Position numbers and translations under genes: made by a program. 64,000 nt of DNA, from positions 1 through 64,000 of the forward strand of contig NZ_FNKP01000003.1 of assembly GCF_900099835.1 (NCBI RefSeq), read 5' to 3'. The notes beneath the pieces are model-generated. The model made no database searches, had not been told where the DNA came from, and saw nothing but the letters and a program-made list of their open reading frames with translations. The stretch is from Paraburkholderia fungorum (GTDB taxonomy: Bacteria; Pseudomonadota; Gammaproteobacteria; Burkholderiales; Burkholderiaceae). Shown one piece after another: positions 54,355 through 64,000 of the stretch. Position 1 is the first letter of the stretch, and every line of letters begins with the position of its first letter.

Positions 54355-54987
54355 CTATTTTCTGGATTCATATGCCATGCGTACGGCCAGACCTGTCAGA
54401 ACGGTTCCCATCAGCCAACGCTGTACCAATAGCCACACCGGGCGTCCGGACAGGAAGGTAGATATCGATCCGGCCGTCACGGCGATAAGAGCGTTCACGG
54501 CAAGGCTGATTGAAATCTGAACGGTGCCGAGCGCCAGTGATTGGGTGAGCACACTGCCATGCCCCGGCGTAATGAACTGAGGAAGCAGGGATAGATACAT
54601 AACGGCGATTTTCGGATTCGCCAGGTTAGTGATGAATCCCATACTGAACAGCTTGCTCGGGGTATCTACCGGCAGATTGCGCACTGTGAACGCGGACCGC
54701 CCACCGGGCTTAACCGCTTGCCACGCAAGAAATAGAAGGTACAAAGCCCCGCCGAAACGAAGCGTGTCATAAGCGTAAGGTATCGCAAATACGAAAGCCG
54801 TAATCCCGAATGCTGCGCAGAGCATGTAAAACACAAAACCCAGAGCAACGCCGCTTAACGAAATAAGGCCTGCGCGTCTACCTTGGCAAATTGAGCGGGA
54901 AATCAGATAGATCATGTTCGGTCCCGGCGTTAAAACCATTCCCAACGCTACGAGGCCGAACATGAGCAGATTTGCGAAATCAGGCAT
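54355..54987 (-). CDS. LysE/RhtB-family amino-acid exporter
   Basis: 210 residues with six predicted spans. LMFGLVALGMVLTPGPNMIYL at the start and GFITNLANPKIAVMYLSLLPQF in the middle are family signatures. Members export amino acids, homoserine lactone or related metabolites through the inner membrane. It is convergent with the monooxygenase gene (138-bp gap) and has its own promoter in the gap before the autotransporter gene. Confidence 0.92.
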   Translation of the reverse strand: MPDFANLLMFGLVALGMVLTPGPNMIYLISRSICQGRRAGLISLSGVALGFVFYMLCAAFGITAFVFAIPYAYDTLRFGGALYLLFLAWQAVKPGGRSAFTVRNLPVDTPSKLFSMGFITNLANPKIAVMYLSLLPQFITPGHGSVLTQSLALGTVQISISLAVNALIAVTAGSISTFLSGRPVWLLVQRWLMGTVLTGLAVRMAYESRK

Positions 54988-55783
54988 AACCCCTTCTCCA
55001 GAGATAGTAGGTAATGCCCAGGCGCGCGGCGGCGAATAACCTCACGCTCCCCGATAGGACTCTATCTGTATGCGCCAGTCACATGAGTGCGAAGATTATT
55101 GCATAGACAAAATACACAGAAAAGAAGGGACGGGTGACTGCAGTGTTTCGGCTTCCGTCCTGCGCCCTGACCGTTTAAGCGTCGTTCGCGGTCCACGGAG
55201 AATCCGGGCAGATATCGCACTGCACCCGAGACAGGCGGAGCCCTCTTCGGAACGTACGCTCTCTACCCCGAAACCGCCGATGCACGGCAGATCGCTCAAG
55301 AACGTTTGGAAGCGGAGTGCATTCCCATATGAAACGCTGAAGTGAGTCACTGTGTAGTTAGTCTTCTATCCGTTTCCACTTGTCTGGGGTCGTCAAGCCT
55401 AATTCAATTGCTCTGGAATTGCGTCAATAATACTGATTAACTGAGTCGCGGACATATTTTCCGACTATCTTATGCAATACAATTTTCTTTCGAGATATTA
55501 ATTAACGGCACTTGCGAACGGGGGCGTTTTGTATAAGCTGATGAAAGACATTCCGAATCTAATAATGCATTAACGAGAGACGATCAATCGAGGGTTCTGA
55601 TATGTGCGTCACATGATCAGGCGTCAGCCCTGAGGGCATTGCGCGTAGGTAGCGCACGCAACCAAAAATTTAGGTTAATGCAATTTTTTGCCTGTCGATT
55701 TTCGATTCGGCGGATATTGCTCGCCATTCTGAAATGGGCGGTGACTAACCCTATTAATGTGCGAATTGGCTTTGGGGGTGATC
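54988..55783. other. AT-rich intergenic region before the autotransporter
   Basis: About 800 bp between divergent genes. The 55370-55690 part is unusually AT-rich (for example AATAATACTGATTAAC near 55425) compared with the rest of the window. It should contain the autotransporter promoter and could attract H-NS-like silencing. Short frames here are not supported as genes. Confidence 0.45.
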
Positions 55784-58700
55784 GTGAAAGGCGTCGTTGA
55801 TTTTAATAGATTCAGTCTGCAAAAAACCGCGTTTGCTGCCAGCGCGTTTCTGGTATTCAGCATAGTTGGCACAGGCGAAGCGGACGCAACCTGTACCACG
55901 GCCGGCGCGATCGTCACCTGCACTGGCGCGGCCAATCCGCTTGCGCCGAGCTTATCGAGTTCGATCAGCAATCAGACGGTCAACATCGGCTCGACCGGGA
56001 CTCTCGGCGTACTGCTTGGAGTCGGCGGAACTGCGCTGACGCTCACCGGCAGCAACGTGACGCTGAATAATGCGGGCGTCATCGATCCATCGTTGCTGGG
56101 CGTGGCGAGCCTGCTGTCGAGCGGCGCGTCGATTGGCAATTCGTCGGCGAACACGATCAACGTGACCAACAGCGGCACGATCAAAGGGACGACCGGCTTG
56201 CTGGGAGTCAATCTCGCCAATCTGACCGGCCTCGCACTCGCGGTGCAGAACGGCACGGGTGGCGTCACTACGATCACGAATAGCGGCACGATGGGGGTGG
56301 CGACGCTGCTTGGCCTGACGGTCGCACCGGGCGATATGGCGGCGATCGTCGCGTATGGCGGCGGCCAGATTGCCTTCACCAACAGCAGCACGGGTGTGAT
56401 CAACGGGCGAGTTGCGTTCCAGGCGTCCGGCACTCCGGGTGCGGGCAATTCATTCGTCAATGCAGGCACGATTATCGGCAGCGTGTCGCTGGGCGCGGGG
56501 AGCACCAACTCGTTCACGGCCCGCACGGGCTCGTCGGTATCGGCGGGCGTTGGCGCGAGCGGCAATCTGCTCGGCATCGTGGGATTGTCGGTGGGATTCG
56601 CAGCGGCCGGCGTCGTCGACGGCGGCGCGGGCGGCAACAATACGCTGCACCTGCAACAGGCAAGCGGAGGCCCCGCAACGGGATCGCTAAGCAACCCGAA
56701 CTACATCAACTTCCAGCATCTCGCGGTCGACAGCGGCACGTGGACATTGAGCGGCGCGTCCACCGCGAGCGATGCGACACTCGGCAGCGGCTCGGTGTCA
56801 ATCATCGACAACGCGGCCGGTTTCGGCACCGGTCTGATCACGTCGAACGGCGGGGCGGTGCAGGCGGCGGTGGCGGGGCTCAACCTCGGCAACACACTCG
56901 CGTTCGGAACCGGCGGGCTGACCGTGCAGGGCGCCAATGCGACGACGCTATCGGGCGTGGCAAGCGGAACGGGCGGCTTGACGAAATCCGGTGCCGGCAC
57001 TTTGACGCTCGGCGGTGCCAATACCTATTCAGGCGGGACGACGCTGAACGGCGGAGGGCTCGTCGCCGGCAACAGCAGCGCTCTCGGCACGGGCGCGCTC
57101 ACCGTGACGGGTTCGGGCACGCTCGATACGAGCGCTGCAGGGCTGACACTGGCAAATCAGATCGCGCTCGGCGCTGGTAATGTGCTGACGCTGGGCGGCA
57201 GCAATGCGTTGACGCTCGGCGGTCCGATCAGCGGCGCGGGCGCGCTGACAAAAAACGGCGCAGCCACGGTCACCCTGACCGGCGTGAACAGCTTCACCGG
57301 TCCGGCGACAATCAACGCCGGCACGCTCGCGCTCGGCGGAGCAGGCACGCTGTCGCCCAGCAGCGCGGTGCTATTGAATGCAGCGGGAACGGTGCTCGAC
57401 ATCAGCGCGGCGTCGGCCAGCCAGACGCTTGCCGAACTCTCCGGCAGCGGCAATGTCGCGTTAGGTGCAAACACCCTAACGTTCGGCGATGCGAACAATC
57501 TGGCGTTGAGCGGCGTCATCGGCGGAACGGGGCGCATCGTCAAGCAGGGCAGCGGCACCCAAACGCTGAGCGGCGTGAACACCTACTCGGGCGGCACCAC
57601 GATCAACGCGGGTACGCTCGCGCTGTCCGGCAATGGTGCGTTGGCGGGCAGCGGCGCGGTGAACCTGGCGGGTGCGGGCGCGCAGTTCGATATCGGCGCG
57701 GCGAGCGGCGCCAGGACCATTGGCGCACTGTCCGGCGTGACGGGCTCAGGCGTGACGCTCGGCGCGAATACGCTGACGTTCGGCGACGTGACGAACCTGG
57801 CGTTCGGCGGCGTGATCAACGGGACGGGCGGAGTCGTCAAACAGGGCAGCGGCAGCGAAACGCTCACTGCCGCCAACACCTATACCGGCGGCACGACGAT
57901 CAATGCGGGCACGCTTGCGCTCGGCGCAGGCGGTTCTCTCGCGGCAGGCGGTTTCGTCAATCTGGCCGGCACGGGCAGCGGCTTCGACATCACGGGCGCG
58001 TCAGGGACGCAAACGATCGGCGGACTGAGCGGCGTGACGGGCAGCACGATCTCGCTCGGGGCCAACACGCTGACCTTCGGCGGCATGACCAGTCGTACGC
58101 TTGGCAGCGCGATCGCGGGCACGGGCGGTGTGGTCAAGCAGGGCAGTGGCACGGAGACGCTTACGGCTGCCAATACCTATACAGGCGGGACGACAGTCGG
58201 CGCGGGCACACTCGCACTCGGCGCGGGCGGCAGTCTCGCGGCGACAGGCGGCGTGACGCTCGCAGGCGCGGGGGCGGGCTTCGATATCGGCGCGTCCGGC
58301 GCGAGTCAGGCGATCGGCGCGCTGGCCGGTGTCGGCGGCACGATGGTGACGCTCGGCGGCAACACGCTGACGTTCGGCGATGCGACGAACCAGACGTTCG
58401 GCGGCGTGATCGGCGGCACGGGCGGTATCGTCAAACAGGGCAACGGCACTGAGACGCTGACGGCGGCCAGTACGTTCACCGGCGGCACGACCGTCAACGC
58501 GGGCACGCTGGCGCTGTCCGGCGCGGGCGCGCTGGCTACCGGGGGCAATTTGACACTGGCCAACGCCGGTAGCGATTTCGATATCAGCGGCGCGACGGGC
58601 GCCGGGGCCATCGGTACGTTGAACGGCGCCGCGGGTAGCCACGTGTCGCTGGGCGTGAATACGCTGACCTTCGGCAACGCGGCGAATGGCGCGTTCGGCG

Positions 58701-61700
58701 GCACGATCGACGGCACGGGTGGGATCGTCAAGCAGGGCGACGGCATTGAGACGCTGAGCGGCGCGAATACCTACACCGGTGGCACCACGATCAATGCCGG
58801 TACGCTCGCGCTGGGCGCGGGCGGCAGTCTCGCGGCGACAGGCGGCGTGACGCTCGCAGGCGCGGGGGCGGGCTTCGACATCGGCGCGTCCGGCGCGAGT
58901 CAGACGATCGGCGCGCTGGCCGGTGTCGGCGGCACGGCGGTGACGCTCGGCGGTAACACGCTGACGTTCGGCGATGCGACCAACCAGACCTTGGCCGGCG
59001 TGATCGGCGGCACGGGCGGTATCGTCAAGCAGGGTAGCGGCGTCGAAACGCTGAGCGGTGCGAACACGTATGGTGGCGGCACGGCGCTCGACGCAGGCGG
59101 CCTCACGCTGGGCAACAACACAGCGTTGGGGACGGGCGCGTTGTCGGTGAACGGCGCGGCGACGCTCGATAACAGCGCGGCGCTCACGCTCGCCAACAAC
59201 GTCGGACTGAACGCGGGCCTCACAGTACTCGGCTCGAACAATCTCACGCTGGGCGGCGTGCTGTCAGGCAGCGGAGCGTTGACGAAGAACGGTGCGTCGA
59301 CACTGACGCTAGGCGGTGTGAATACGTTCACCGGTCCTGTGACGGTCAACGCGGGCACGCTCGCACTCGCTGGCGCGGGCAATCTGTCGGGCTCGTCCGA
59401 TATGAATCTGGCGAACGCAGGGTCAAGTCTCGACGTGAGCGCTGCGACGAATGCGCCGGTCATCGGCGCGTTGAACGGCGTGAGCGGCAGCAGCGTCGCG
59501 CTGGGCGCGAAGTCGCTGACGCTCGGCGACGCCAGCAACGGCGCGTTTGCGGGCACGATCGGCGGAACCGGCGGGCTGCTCAAGCAAGGCTCGGGAGTCG
59601 AAACCCTAAGCGGCACGAACACCTTCAGCGGCGGCACGACGATCGACGACGGCACCGTCGCACTCGGCGCGGGCGGCAGTCTCGCGGGCAGCGGCGCGAT
59701 AACGCTAGGCGGCGCAACCTCGATCTTCGATATCGGCAATGCGGGGGCGAACCAGACGGTCGGCGCGCTATCTGGCGTGGCGGGCGGCAGTGTGTCGCTC
59801 GGTGCGAATTCGTTGACATTCGGCGATTCGACCGACCAGACGCTCGCCAGCACGGTTACGGGTACAGGCGGACTCGTCAAGCAAGGCAGCGGCACAGAAA
59901 CGTTGAGCGCTGCGAACACCTACAGCGGCGGCACGACGCTGAACGCAGGTGGTCTCGTGACCGGCAACGACTCGGCGCTCGGCGCAGGCACGCTGACAGT
60001 GAACGGCGCGAGCACGCTCGACAGCAGTACCGCGACGACGCTCGCTAACAACGTGCTGCTTAATTCTGGGCTCACGGTGCTGGGCACCAACGAACTGACG
60101 CTCAACGGCGCGCTGTCGGGCACCGGCGGACTGACCAAGGACGGCTTGGCCACGCTAACGCTGAACGGCGCGAACACCTACACAGGCGGTACGCAGATCA
60201 ACGCGGGCACGCTTGCGCTCGGCGCGAATGCAAGCCTTGCCGCGAGCGGAGCCGTGGACGTGGTGAGCGGCGCGACCTTCGACCTGTCGGCGGGTAACGG
60301 CCAGCAGGTCTTCGGCACGCTGACTGGCGGCGGAACGGTCGACCTCGGCTCGAACGTGCTGACCGTGGGCAGCGCCGCCGACGGAACGTACAGCGGCTCG
60401 ATCGGCGGCACCGGCAGTCTCGTCAAAGTCGGTTCGGGTACCGAAACAATGACTGGCACCAACACCTACATCGGCGGCACGGCAATCGACGCGGGCACCC
60501 TCGCGCTCGGCGCGGGCGGCACGCTTGCCGCCATCGGCAGCGTGGCGCTCAACGGGATCGGCTCGGGCTTCGACATTAGCGCGTCCAGTGCGGATCAGAC
60601 GATCGGCGCATTGTCTGGTGTCGGCGGCAGTGCGGTGACGCTCGGCGCGAACACGCTGACGTTCGGCGACGCATCGGATCAGACCGTCGGCAGCACGATC
60701 GGCGGCACGGGCGGCATCATTAAGGCAGGCAGCGGCACTGAAACGCTCACCGGTGCGAACACGTACAGCGGGGGCACGACGATCGCCGACGGAACGCTCG
60801 CGATCGGCGCGAGCGGTAGTCTCGCGTCAAGCGGTGCGGTGACGCTGAGCGGCGCGAATTCGGTGTTCGACATCGGCAACGCGGGCGCGGCCCAGACGAT
60901 CGGCGCGCTGTCGGGTGTCGGGGGTAGCGCGATCACGTTGGGCGCGAATACGCTGAACTTCGGCGATGCGTCGGATCAGACGTTCGCGGGTGCAATCGGC
61001 GGCACGGGTGGCATCGTCAAGCTGGGTAGCGGCACTGAAACGCTTGGCGGCGCGAACACCTATACGGGCAGCACGACGATCGATGCAGGTACGCTCGCGC
61101 TGGCTGGTGCGGGGAATCTGTCGTCGGCGACCGATGTGACGCTGGCCAGCGCGGGCGCGGGCTTCGATGTCAGCGGCTCGAGCGGCGCGCCGACCATCGG
61201 CGCATTGAACGGCGTGAGCGGCACGACGGTCGCGCTGGGCGCCAACACGCTGACGCTCGGCGATACGAACAACGGCACGTTTGCGGGCACGATCGGAGGA
61301 ACCGGCGGCCTGGTCAAGCAGGGTAGCGGTACCGAAACGCTGAGCGGTCCGAACACCTATTCCGGTGGAACGACGATCAATGCGGGTACCTTGGCGTTGT
61401 CGGGAAGCGGCAGCCTTGCATCGAACAGTGCAGTGAATCTGACCGGCGCGGGATCGACGTTGGACATCAGCGGTGCGTCGTCCGGGCAAACCGTAGGGGC
61501 ACTCGGCGGCACGGCAGGTAGCACGGTATCGCTGGGCGCCAACTCGCTGAGCTTCGGCGATTCGACCGCTCAGACGCTCGCCAGCACCGTCACCGGAACG
61601 GGTGGGCTCGTCAAGCAAGGCAGCGGCACAGAAACGTTGAGCGCTGCGAACACCTACAGCGGCGGCACGACGCTCGACGCGGGCGGTCTGGTGATCGGCA

Positions 61701-64000
61701 ACAACTCGGCGCTGGGCACGGGAACGTTGACAGTGAATGGAACCGGCACGCTCGACAGCAGTACCGCGACGACGCTCGCCAACAACGTGCTGCTCAATTC
61801 GGGGCTCACGGTGCTGGGCACCAACGACCTGACACTGAACGGCGTGCTGTCGGGCACCGGCGGACTGACCAAGGACGGCGCGGCCACGTTGACGCTGAAC
61901 GGCGCGAATACGTACACGGGTGGCACAACGATCAATGCAGGCACGCTCTCGCTCGGCGCGAATGCGAGCCTGGCGGCGAGCGGCATCGTGGATGTCGTCG
62001 ACGGCGCGACCTTCGATCTGTCGGCGGGCAACGGCCAGCAGATCTTCGGTACGCTGACCGGCGGCGGGACAGTCAACCTCGGCAGCAACGCGCTGACGCT
62101 CGGTGACGCGAACGACGGCACCTACAGTGGATCGATCGGTGGCACCGGCAGTTTGACCAAAGTCGGCGCGGGCACCGAGACGCTGACCGGCACCAACACC
62201 TTCACGGGCGGCACGACGATCGATGCAGGCACGCTTGCGCTTGGCGCAGGCGGCACGCTTGCACCGACAGGCAGTGTGATGCTCGGTGCTGCCGGTACGG
62301 GCTTCGACATCAGCGGGTCGGGCGCGGCTCAGACGATCGGCGCACTGTCTGGTGTCGGCGGCAGTGCGGTGACGCTCGGCGCGAACACGTTGACGTTCGG
62401 CGACGCGTCGGATCAGACCTTCGGCGGCACGATTGGGGGCACGGGCGGCATCGTCAAGGCAGGCAGCGGCACCGAAACGCTGACCGGCGCGAACACGTAC
62501 ACCGGCGGCACGACAATCGATGCTGGCACCCTCGCACTCGGCGCGGGCGGCAGCCTTGCATCGACGGGCGCAGTGAATATCGTGGGAGCGGGTTCGTTGT
62601 TCGACATCGGTGGTGCAACGGCAAGTCAGAGCGTCGGCGCACTGAGCGGCGTAGCAGGCAGCACGGTGTCGCTGGGTGTGAACTCGCTGACATTCGGCGA
62701 TTCGACCGACCAGACACTTGCCAGCACCGTGAACGGAACAGGCAGCCTCGTCAAACAGGGCAGCGGCACTGAAACGCTCACCGGCGCGAACACCTACAGC
62801 GGCGGCACGACGCTGAATGCCGGCGGCCTGGTCGTCGGCAACAACGCTGCGCTGGGCACGGGCACGCTGACAGTGAGCGGTACGAGTACCCTCGACAGCA
62901 GCACCGCCACGACGCTCGCCAACAACGTGCTGCTGAACTCAGGACTGACGGTGCTGGGCAGCAACGACCTGACACTGAACGGCGCGCTGTCCGGCACGGG
63001 CAGTCTGACGAAAGACGGCGCGGCCACACTCACGTTGAACGGCGCAAACACCTACACCGGCGGCACGCAGATCACCGAAGGCATGCTTGCACTCGGCACC
63101 AGCGCGAGCCTGTTTGCGCCGGGCATCGCGAATATCGCCGATGGCGCGACCCTCGACCTGTCGGCGGGCAGCGGCACGCCCACGGTCGGCACGCTGACCG
63201 GCGGCGGCACCGTCAATCTCGGCGCGAACACGCTGACGCTCGGCGACGCCCACGACGGCACCTTCGCCGGTTCGATCGGCGGTACGGGTGGCGTGACGAA
63301 GGCCGGTAGCGGCACCGAAATGCTCAGCGGCACGAACACGTACACGGGCGCGACCACGGTCGACTCGGGCACGCTCGCTTTGTCGGGTGCTGGGACGCTG
63401 TCGGCCGTAACCAATGTCAATCTCGTCAATCCAGGCACGGCGCTCGACGTGAGCGGCGCAAGCGGTACGCCGACCGTCGGTTCGCTGTCCGGCGTCGGCG
63501 GCACCAGCGTGACGCTCGGCGCGAACACGCTGACATTCGGCGGCGGTTCGGACGGCACGTTCGGCGGCACGATCAATGGCACAGGTGGAATTGTCAAGAC
63601 CGGCGCCGGCTCCCAGACGCTGTCGTCGGCCAGCACCTACAGCGGCGGCACCACGCTCGCGGGCGGTGCGCTGATTGTCGGCAACGATGCTGCGCTTGGC
63701 AGCGGCGCGTTGAGCGTCGCTGCCCCAGCCACGCTCGATGCGAGCGCGCCGGTCAATCTCGCGAATCCGGTCGATCTGGACGCGACGGCGACGATCGGCG
63801 GCAGCGCCGACACCACGCTGTCCGGCGTTGTGTCCGGCTTGGGCGGCCTCGTCAAGGACGGCGCGGCAAACCTGACGCTCGCCGGCAACAACACGTTCTC
63901 CGGTGGCACCGTGGTGGACAGCGGCACGCTGACGCTCGCATCGGGCGGCGCGCTCGGCACCGGCGGTCTGACGATGAACGGCGGCCAGCTTACCCTCGGC
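55784..64000 (+). CDS. Giant autotransporter passenger with PATR repeats (3' end outside window)
   Basis: Open for 2739 codons to the window edge. GTG 55784 (purine-rich GGGGGTGA upstream) gives a signal peptide ending in GTGEADA; an in-frame ATG at 55757 would add nine residues. The mature part starts with a Cys-containing head (TCTTAGAIVTCTGA), then a beta-helix region, then from about residue 400 roughly 25 copies of the autotransporter-associated beta-strand repeat (GLTKSGAGTLTLGGANTYSG type). Composition is Gly/Thr/Ala/Leu/Ser-rich with no further Lys/Arg clusters. The outer-membrane beta-barrel expected at the C-terminus is not in the window. Likely role: surface adhesion or aggregation. 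Confidence 0.88.
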   Translation, partial: MKGVVDFNRFSLQKTAFAASAFLVFSIVGTGEADATCTTAGAIVTCTGAANPLAPSLSSSISNQTVNIGSTGTLGVLLGVGGTALTLTGSNVTLNNAGVIDPSLLGVASLLSSGASIGNSSANTINVTNSGTIKGTTGLLGVNLANLTGLALAVQNGTGGVTTITNSGTMGVATLLGLTVAPGDMAAIVAYGGGQIAFTNSSTGVINGRVAFQASGTPGAGNSFVNAGTIIGSVSLGAGSTNSFTARTGSSVSAGVGASGNLLGIVGLSVGFAAAGVVDGGAGGNNTLHLQQASGGPATGSLSNPNYINFQHLAVDSGTWTLSGASTASDATLGSGSVSIIDNAAGFGTGLITSNGGAVQAAVAGLNLGNTLAFGTGGLTVQGANATTLSGVASGTGGLTKSGAGTLTLGGANTYSGGTTLNGGGLVAGNSSALGTGALTVTGSGTLDTSAAGLTLANQIALGAGNVLTLGGSNALTLGGPISGAGALTKNGAATVTLTGVNSFTGPATINAGTLALGGAGTLSPSSAVLLNAAGTVLDISAASASQTLAELSGSGNVALGANTLTFGDANNLALSGVIGGTGRIVKQGSGTQTLSGVNTYSGGTTINAGTLALSGNGALAGSGAVNLAGAGAQFDIGAASGARTIGALSGVTGSGVTLGANTLTFGDVTNLAFGGVINGTGGVVKQGSGSETLTAANTYTGGTTINAGTLALGAGGSLAAGGFVNLAGTGSGFDITGASGTQTIGGLSGVTGSTISLGANTLTFGGMTSRTLGSAIAGTGGVVKQGSGTETLTAANTYTGGTTVGAGTLALGAGGSLAATGGVTLAGAGAGFDIGASGASQAIGALAGVGGTMVTLGGNTLTFGDATNQTFGGVIGGTGGIVKQGNGTETLTAASTFTGGTTVNAGTLALSGAGALATGGNLTLANAGSDFDISGATGAGAIGTLNGAAGSHVSLGVNTLTFGNAANGAFGGTIDGTGGIVKQGDGIETLSGANTYTGGTTINAGTLALGAGGSLAATGGVTLAGAGAGFDIGASGASQTIGALAGVGGTAVTLGGNTLTFGDATNQTLAGVIGGTGGIVKQGSGVETLSGANTYGGGTALDAGGLTLGNNTALGTGALSVNGAATLDNSAALTLANNVGLNAGLTVLGSNNLTLGGVLSGSGALTKNGASTLTLGGVNTFTGPVTVNAGTLALAGAGNLSGSSDMNLANAGSSLDVSAATNAPVIGALNGVSGSSVALGAKSLTLGDASNGAFAGTIGGTGGLLKQGSGVETLSGTNTFSGGTTIDDGTVALGAGGSLAGSGAITLGGATSIFDIGNAGANQTVGALSGVAGGSVSLGANSLTFGDSTDQTLASTVTGTGGLVKQGSGTETLSAANTYSGGTTLNAGGLVTGNDSALGAGTLTVNGASTLDSSTATTLANNVLLNSGLTVLGTNELTLNGALSGTGGLTKDGLATLTLNGANTYTGGTQINAGTLALGANASLAASGAVDVVSGATFDLSAGNGQQVFGTLTGGGTVDLGSNVLTVGSAADGTYSGSIGGTGSLVKVGSGTETMTGTNTYIGGTAIDAGTLALGAGGTLAAIGSVALNGIGSGFDISASSADQTIGALSGVGGSAVTLGANTLTFGDASDQTVGSTIGGTGGIIKAGSGTETLTGANTYSGGTTIADGTLAIGASGSLASSGAVTLSGANSVFDIGNAGAAQTIGALSGVGGSAITLGANTLNFGDASDQTFAGAIGGTGGIVKLGSGTETLGGANTYTGSTTIDAGTLALAGAGNLSSATDVTLASAGAGFDVSGSSGAPTIGALNGVSGTTVALGANTLTLGDTNNGTFAGTIGGTGGLVKQGSGTETLSGPNTYSGGTTINAGTLALSGSGSLASNSAVNLTGAGSTLDISGASSGQTVGALGGTAGSTVSLGANSLSFGDSTAQTLASTVTGTGGLVKQGSGTETLSAANTYSGGTTLDAGGLVIGNNSALGTGTLTVNGTGTLDSSTATTLANNVLLNSGLTVLGTNDLTLNGVLSGTGGLTKDGAATLTLNGANTYTGGTTINAGTLSLGANASLAASGIVDVVDGATFDLSAGNGQQIFGTLTGGGTVNLGSNALTLGDANDGTYSGSIGGTGSLTKVGAGTETLTGTNTFTGGTTIDAGTLALGAGGTLAPTGSVMLGAAGTGFDISGSGAAQTIGALSGVGGSAVTLGANTLTFGDASDQTFGGTIGGTGGIVKAGSGTETLTGANTYTGGTTIDAGTLALGAGGSLASTGAVNIVGAGSLFDIGGATASQSVGALSGVAGSTVSLGVNSLTFGDSTDQTLASTVNGTGSLVKQGSGTETLTGANTYSGGTTLNAGGLVVGNNAALGTGTLTVSGTSTLDSSTATTLANNVLLNSGLTVLGSNDLTLNGALSGTGSLTKDGAATLTLNGANTYTGGTQITEGMLALGTSASLFAPGIANIADGATLDLSAGSGTPTVGTLTGGGTVNLGANTLTLGDAHDGTFAGSIGGTGGVTKAGSGTEMLSGTNTYTGATTVDSGTLALSGAGTLSAVTNVNLVNPGTALDVSGASGTPTVGSLSGVGGTSVTLGANTLTFGGGSDGTFGGTINGTGGIVKTGAGSQTLSSASTYSGGTTLAGGALIVGNDAALGSGALSVAAPATLDASAPVNLANPVDLDATATIGGSADTTLSGVVSGLGGLVKDGAANLTLAGNNTFSGGTVVDSGTLTLASGGALGTGGLTMNGGQLTLG
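56985..64000 (+). repeat. Tandem PATR-coding repeats in higher-order blocks
   Basis: About 25 units, mostly 260-300 bp, each centred on a GSGTETLSGANTYSGGTT-like peptide. Two unit types alternate: long ones with NAGTLALGAGGSLA and shorter ones with GGLVxGNxxALGTG. Blocks beginning near 59820, 61558 and 62697 are near-copies for about 400 bp, and 58198-58340 nearly repeats at 58800-58940. These suggest recent segmental duplication or gene conversion within the gene. Confidence 0.85.

Noticed and set aside
55972..63960. Many Pro/Val-rich open frames on the minus strand
   Set aside because: They mirror the Gly/Ala/Thr repeats of the plus-strand autotransporter frame, lack start signals and change with each repeat unit.
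56985..64000. Regular repeats that might suggest a CRISPR array or satellite DNA
   Set aside because: Unit length is 260-300 bp, units are continuous and in frame, and they encode the known PATR peptide pattern.

Overview
The window is a high-GC, gene-dense stretch that looks like a Burkholderiaceae replicon, most likely Paraburkholderia or a close relative and probably a secondary, metabolically specialised replicon. This rests on gene content and codon style: several sugar and sugar-acid import/catabolism operons, an orphan type VI secretion (T6SS) VgrG/Tle5 island, a FUSC efflux protein and a giant autotransporter. No rRNA, tRNA, CRISPR array or intact insertion sequence was seen.

Layout. 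(1) 1-14747, + strand: a carbohydrate or sugar-acid region. It starts inside a ribose-type ABC ATPase, followed by an RbsD-type mutarotase, a Gfo/Idh/MocA dehydrogenase and a LacI-family repressor. After a nearly perfect 54-bp palindrome holding two abutting LacI-type operators comes a long co-directional run: CoA-transferase, a signal-less solute-binding-protein homologue, an MHS-type MFS carrier, a MaoC hydratase, a COG3618 amidohydrolase, a second ABC importer (ATPase with an unexplained C-terminal extension, permease, binding protein) and a fumarylacetoacetate-hydrolase-family enzyme. (2) 14881-19782: a protein with two repressor-like modules, a secreted Ntn-type acylase, an ABM-domain protein and a uracil-DNA-glycosylase-like protein. 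(3) 20247-27286, - strand: T6SS island vgrG (frameshifted) - tle5 phospholipase D - Sel1-repeat immunity candidate - small membrane protein - PAAR. (4) 27287-33557: sparse region with a TonB-C lipoprotein, a NucS-like/DUF5655 protein, a FUSC transporter and several gene-poor gaps.

(5) 33558-41501, - strand: a ten-gene run resembling the Rut pyrimidine pathway (RutA-, RutC-, RutD- and RutF-like proteins, a second Rid protein, a nitroreductase, an AraC regulator) plus a ThiY/SsuA-type ABC importer, with no RutB or RutG; this may be a catabolic module for an N-heterocycle other than uracil. (6) 41800-44064, + strand: an aldo/keto reductase and a LysR regulator. (7) 44110-52357: a sugar-acid operon on the - strand (GntP permease, SAF-domain dehydrogenase, OtnK kinase, OtnC-like aldolase, COG3618 amidohydrolase, ACS-type MFS), divergent from a GntR/FCD regulator with two matching operators between them. 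The OtnC-like protein lacks residues expected for catalysis, and a 42-codon relic of a lost amidohydrolase lies just downstream of it. (8) 52615-54987: a flavin monooxygenase and a LysE exporter.

(9) 55784-64000, + strand: an open reading frame of at least 2739 codons that runs off the window, with a signal peptide and about 25 autotransporter-associated beta-strand repeats arranged in higher-order duplicated blocks. It is a large surface passenger whose beta-barrel is not visible here.

Strongest leads for undescribed biology: the Rut-like cluster lacking RutB; the palindromic operator that also covers the candidate Shine-Dalgarno of the CoA-transferase operon; the catalytically altered OtnC with its neighbouring amidohydrolase relic; the signal-less binding protein inside a CoA-transferase operon; and the two-module repressor-like protein.
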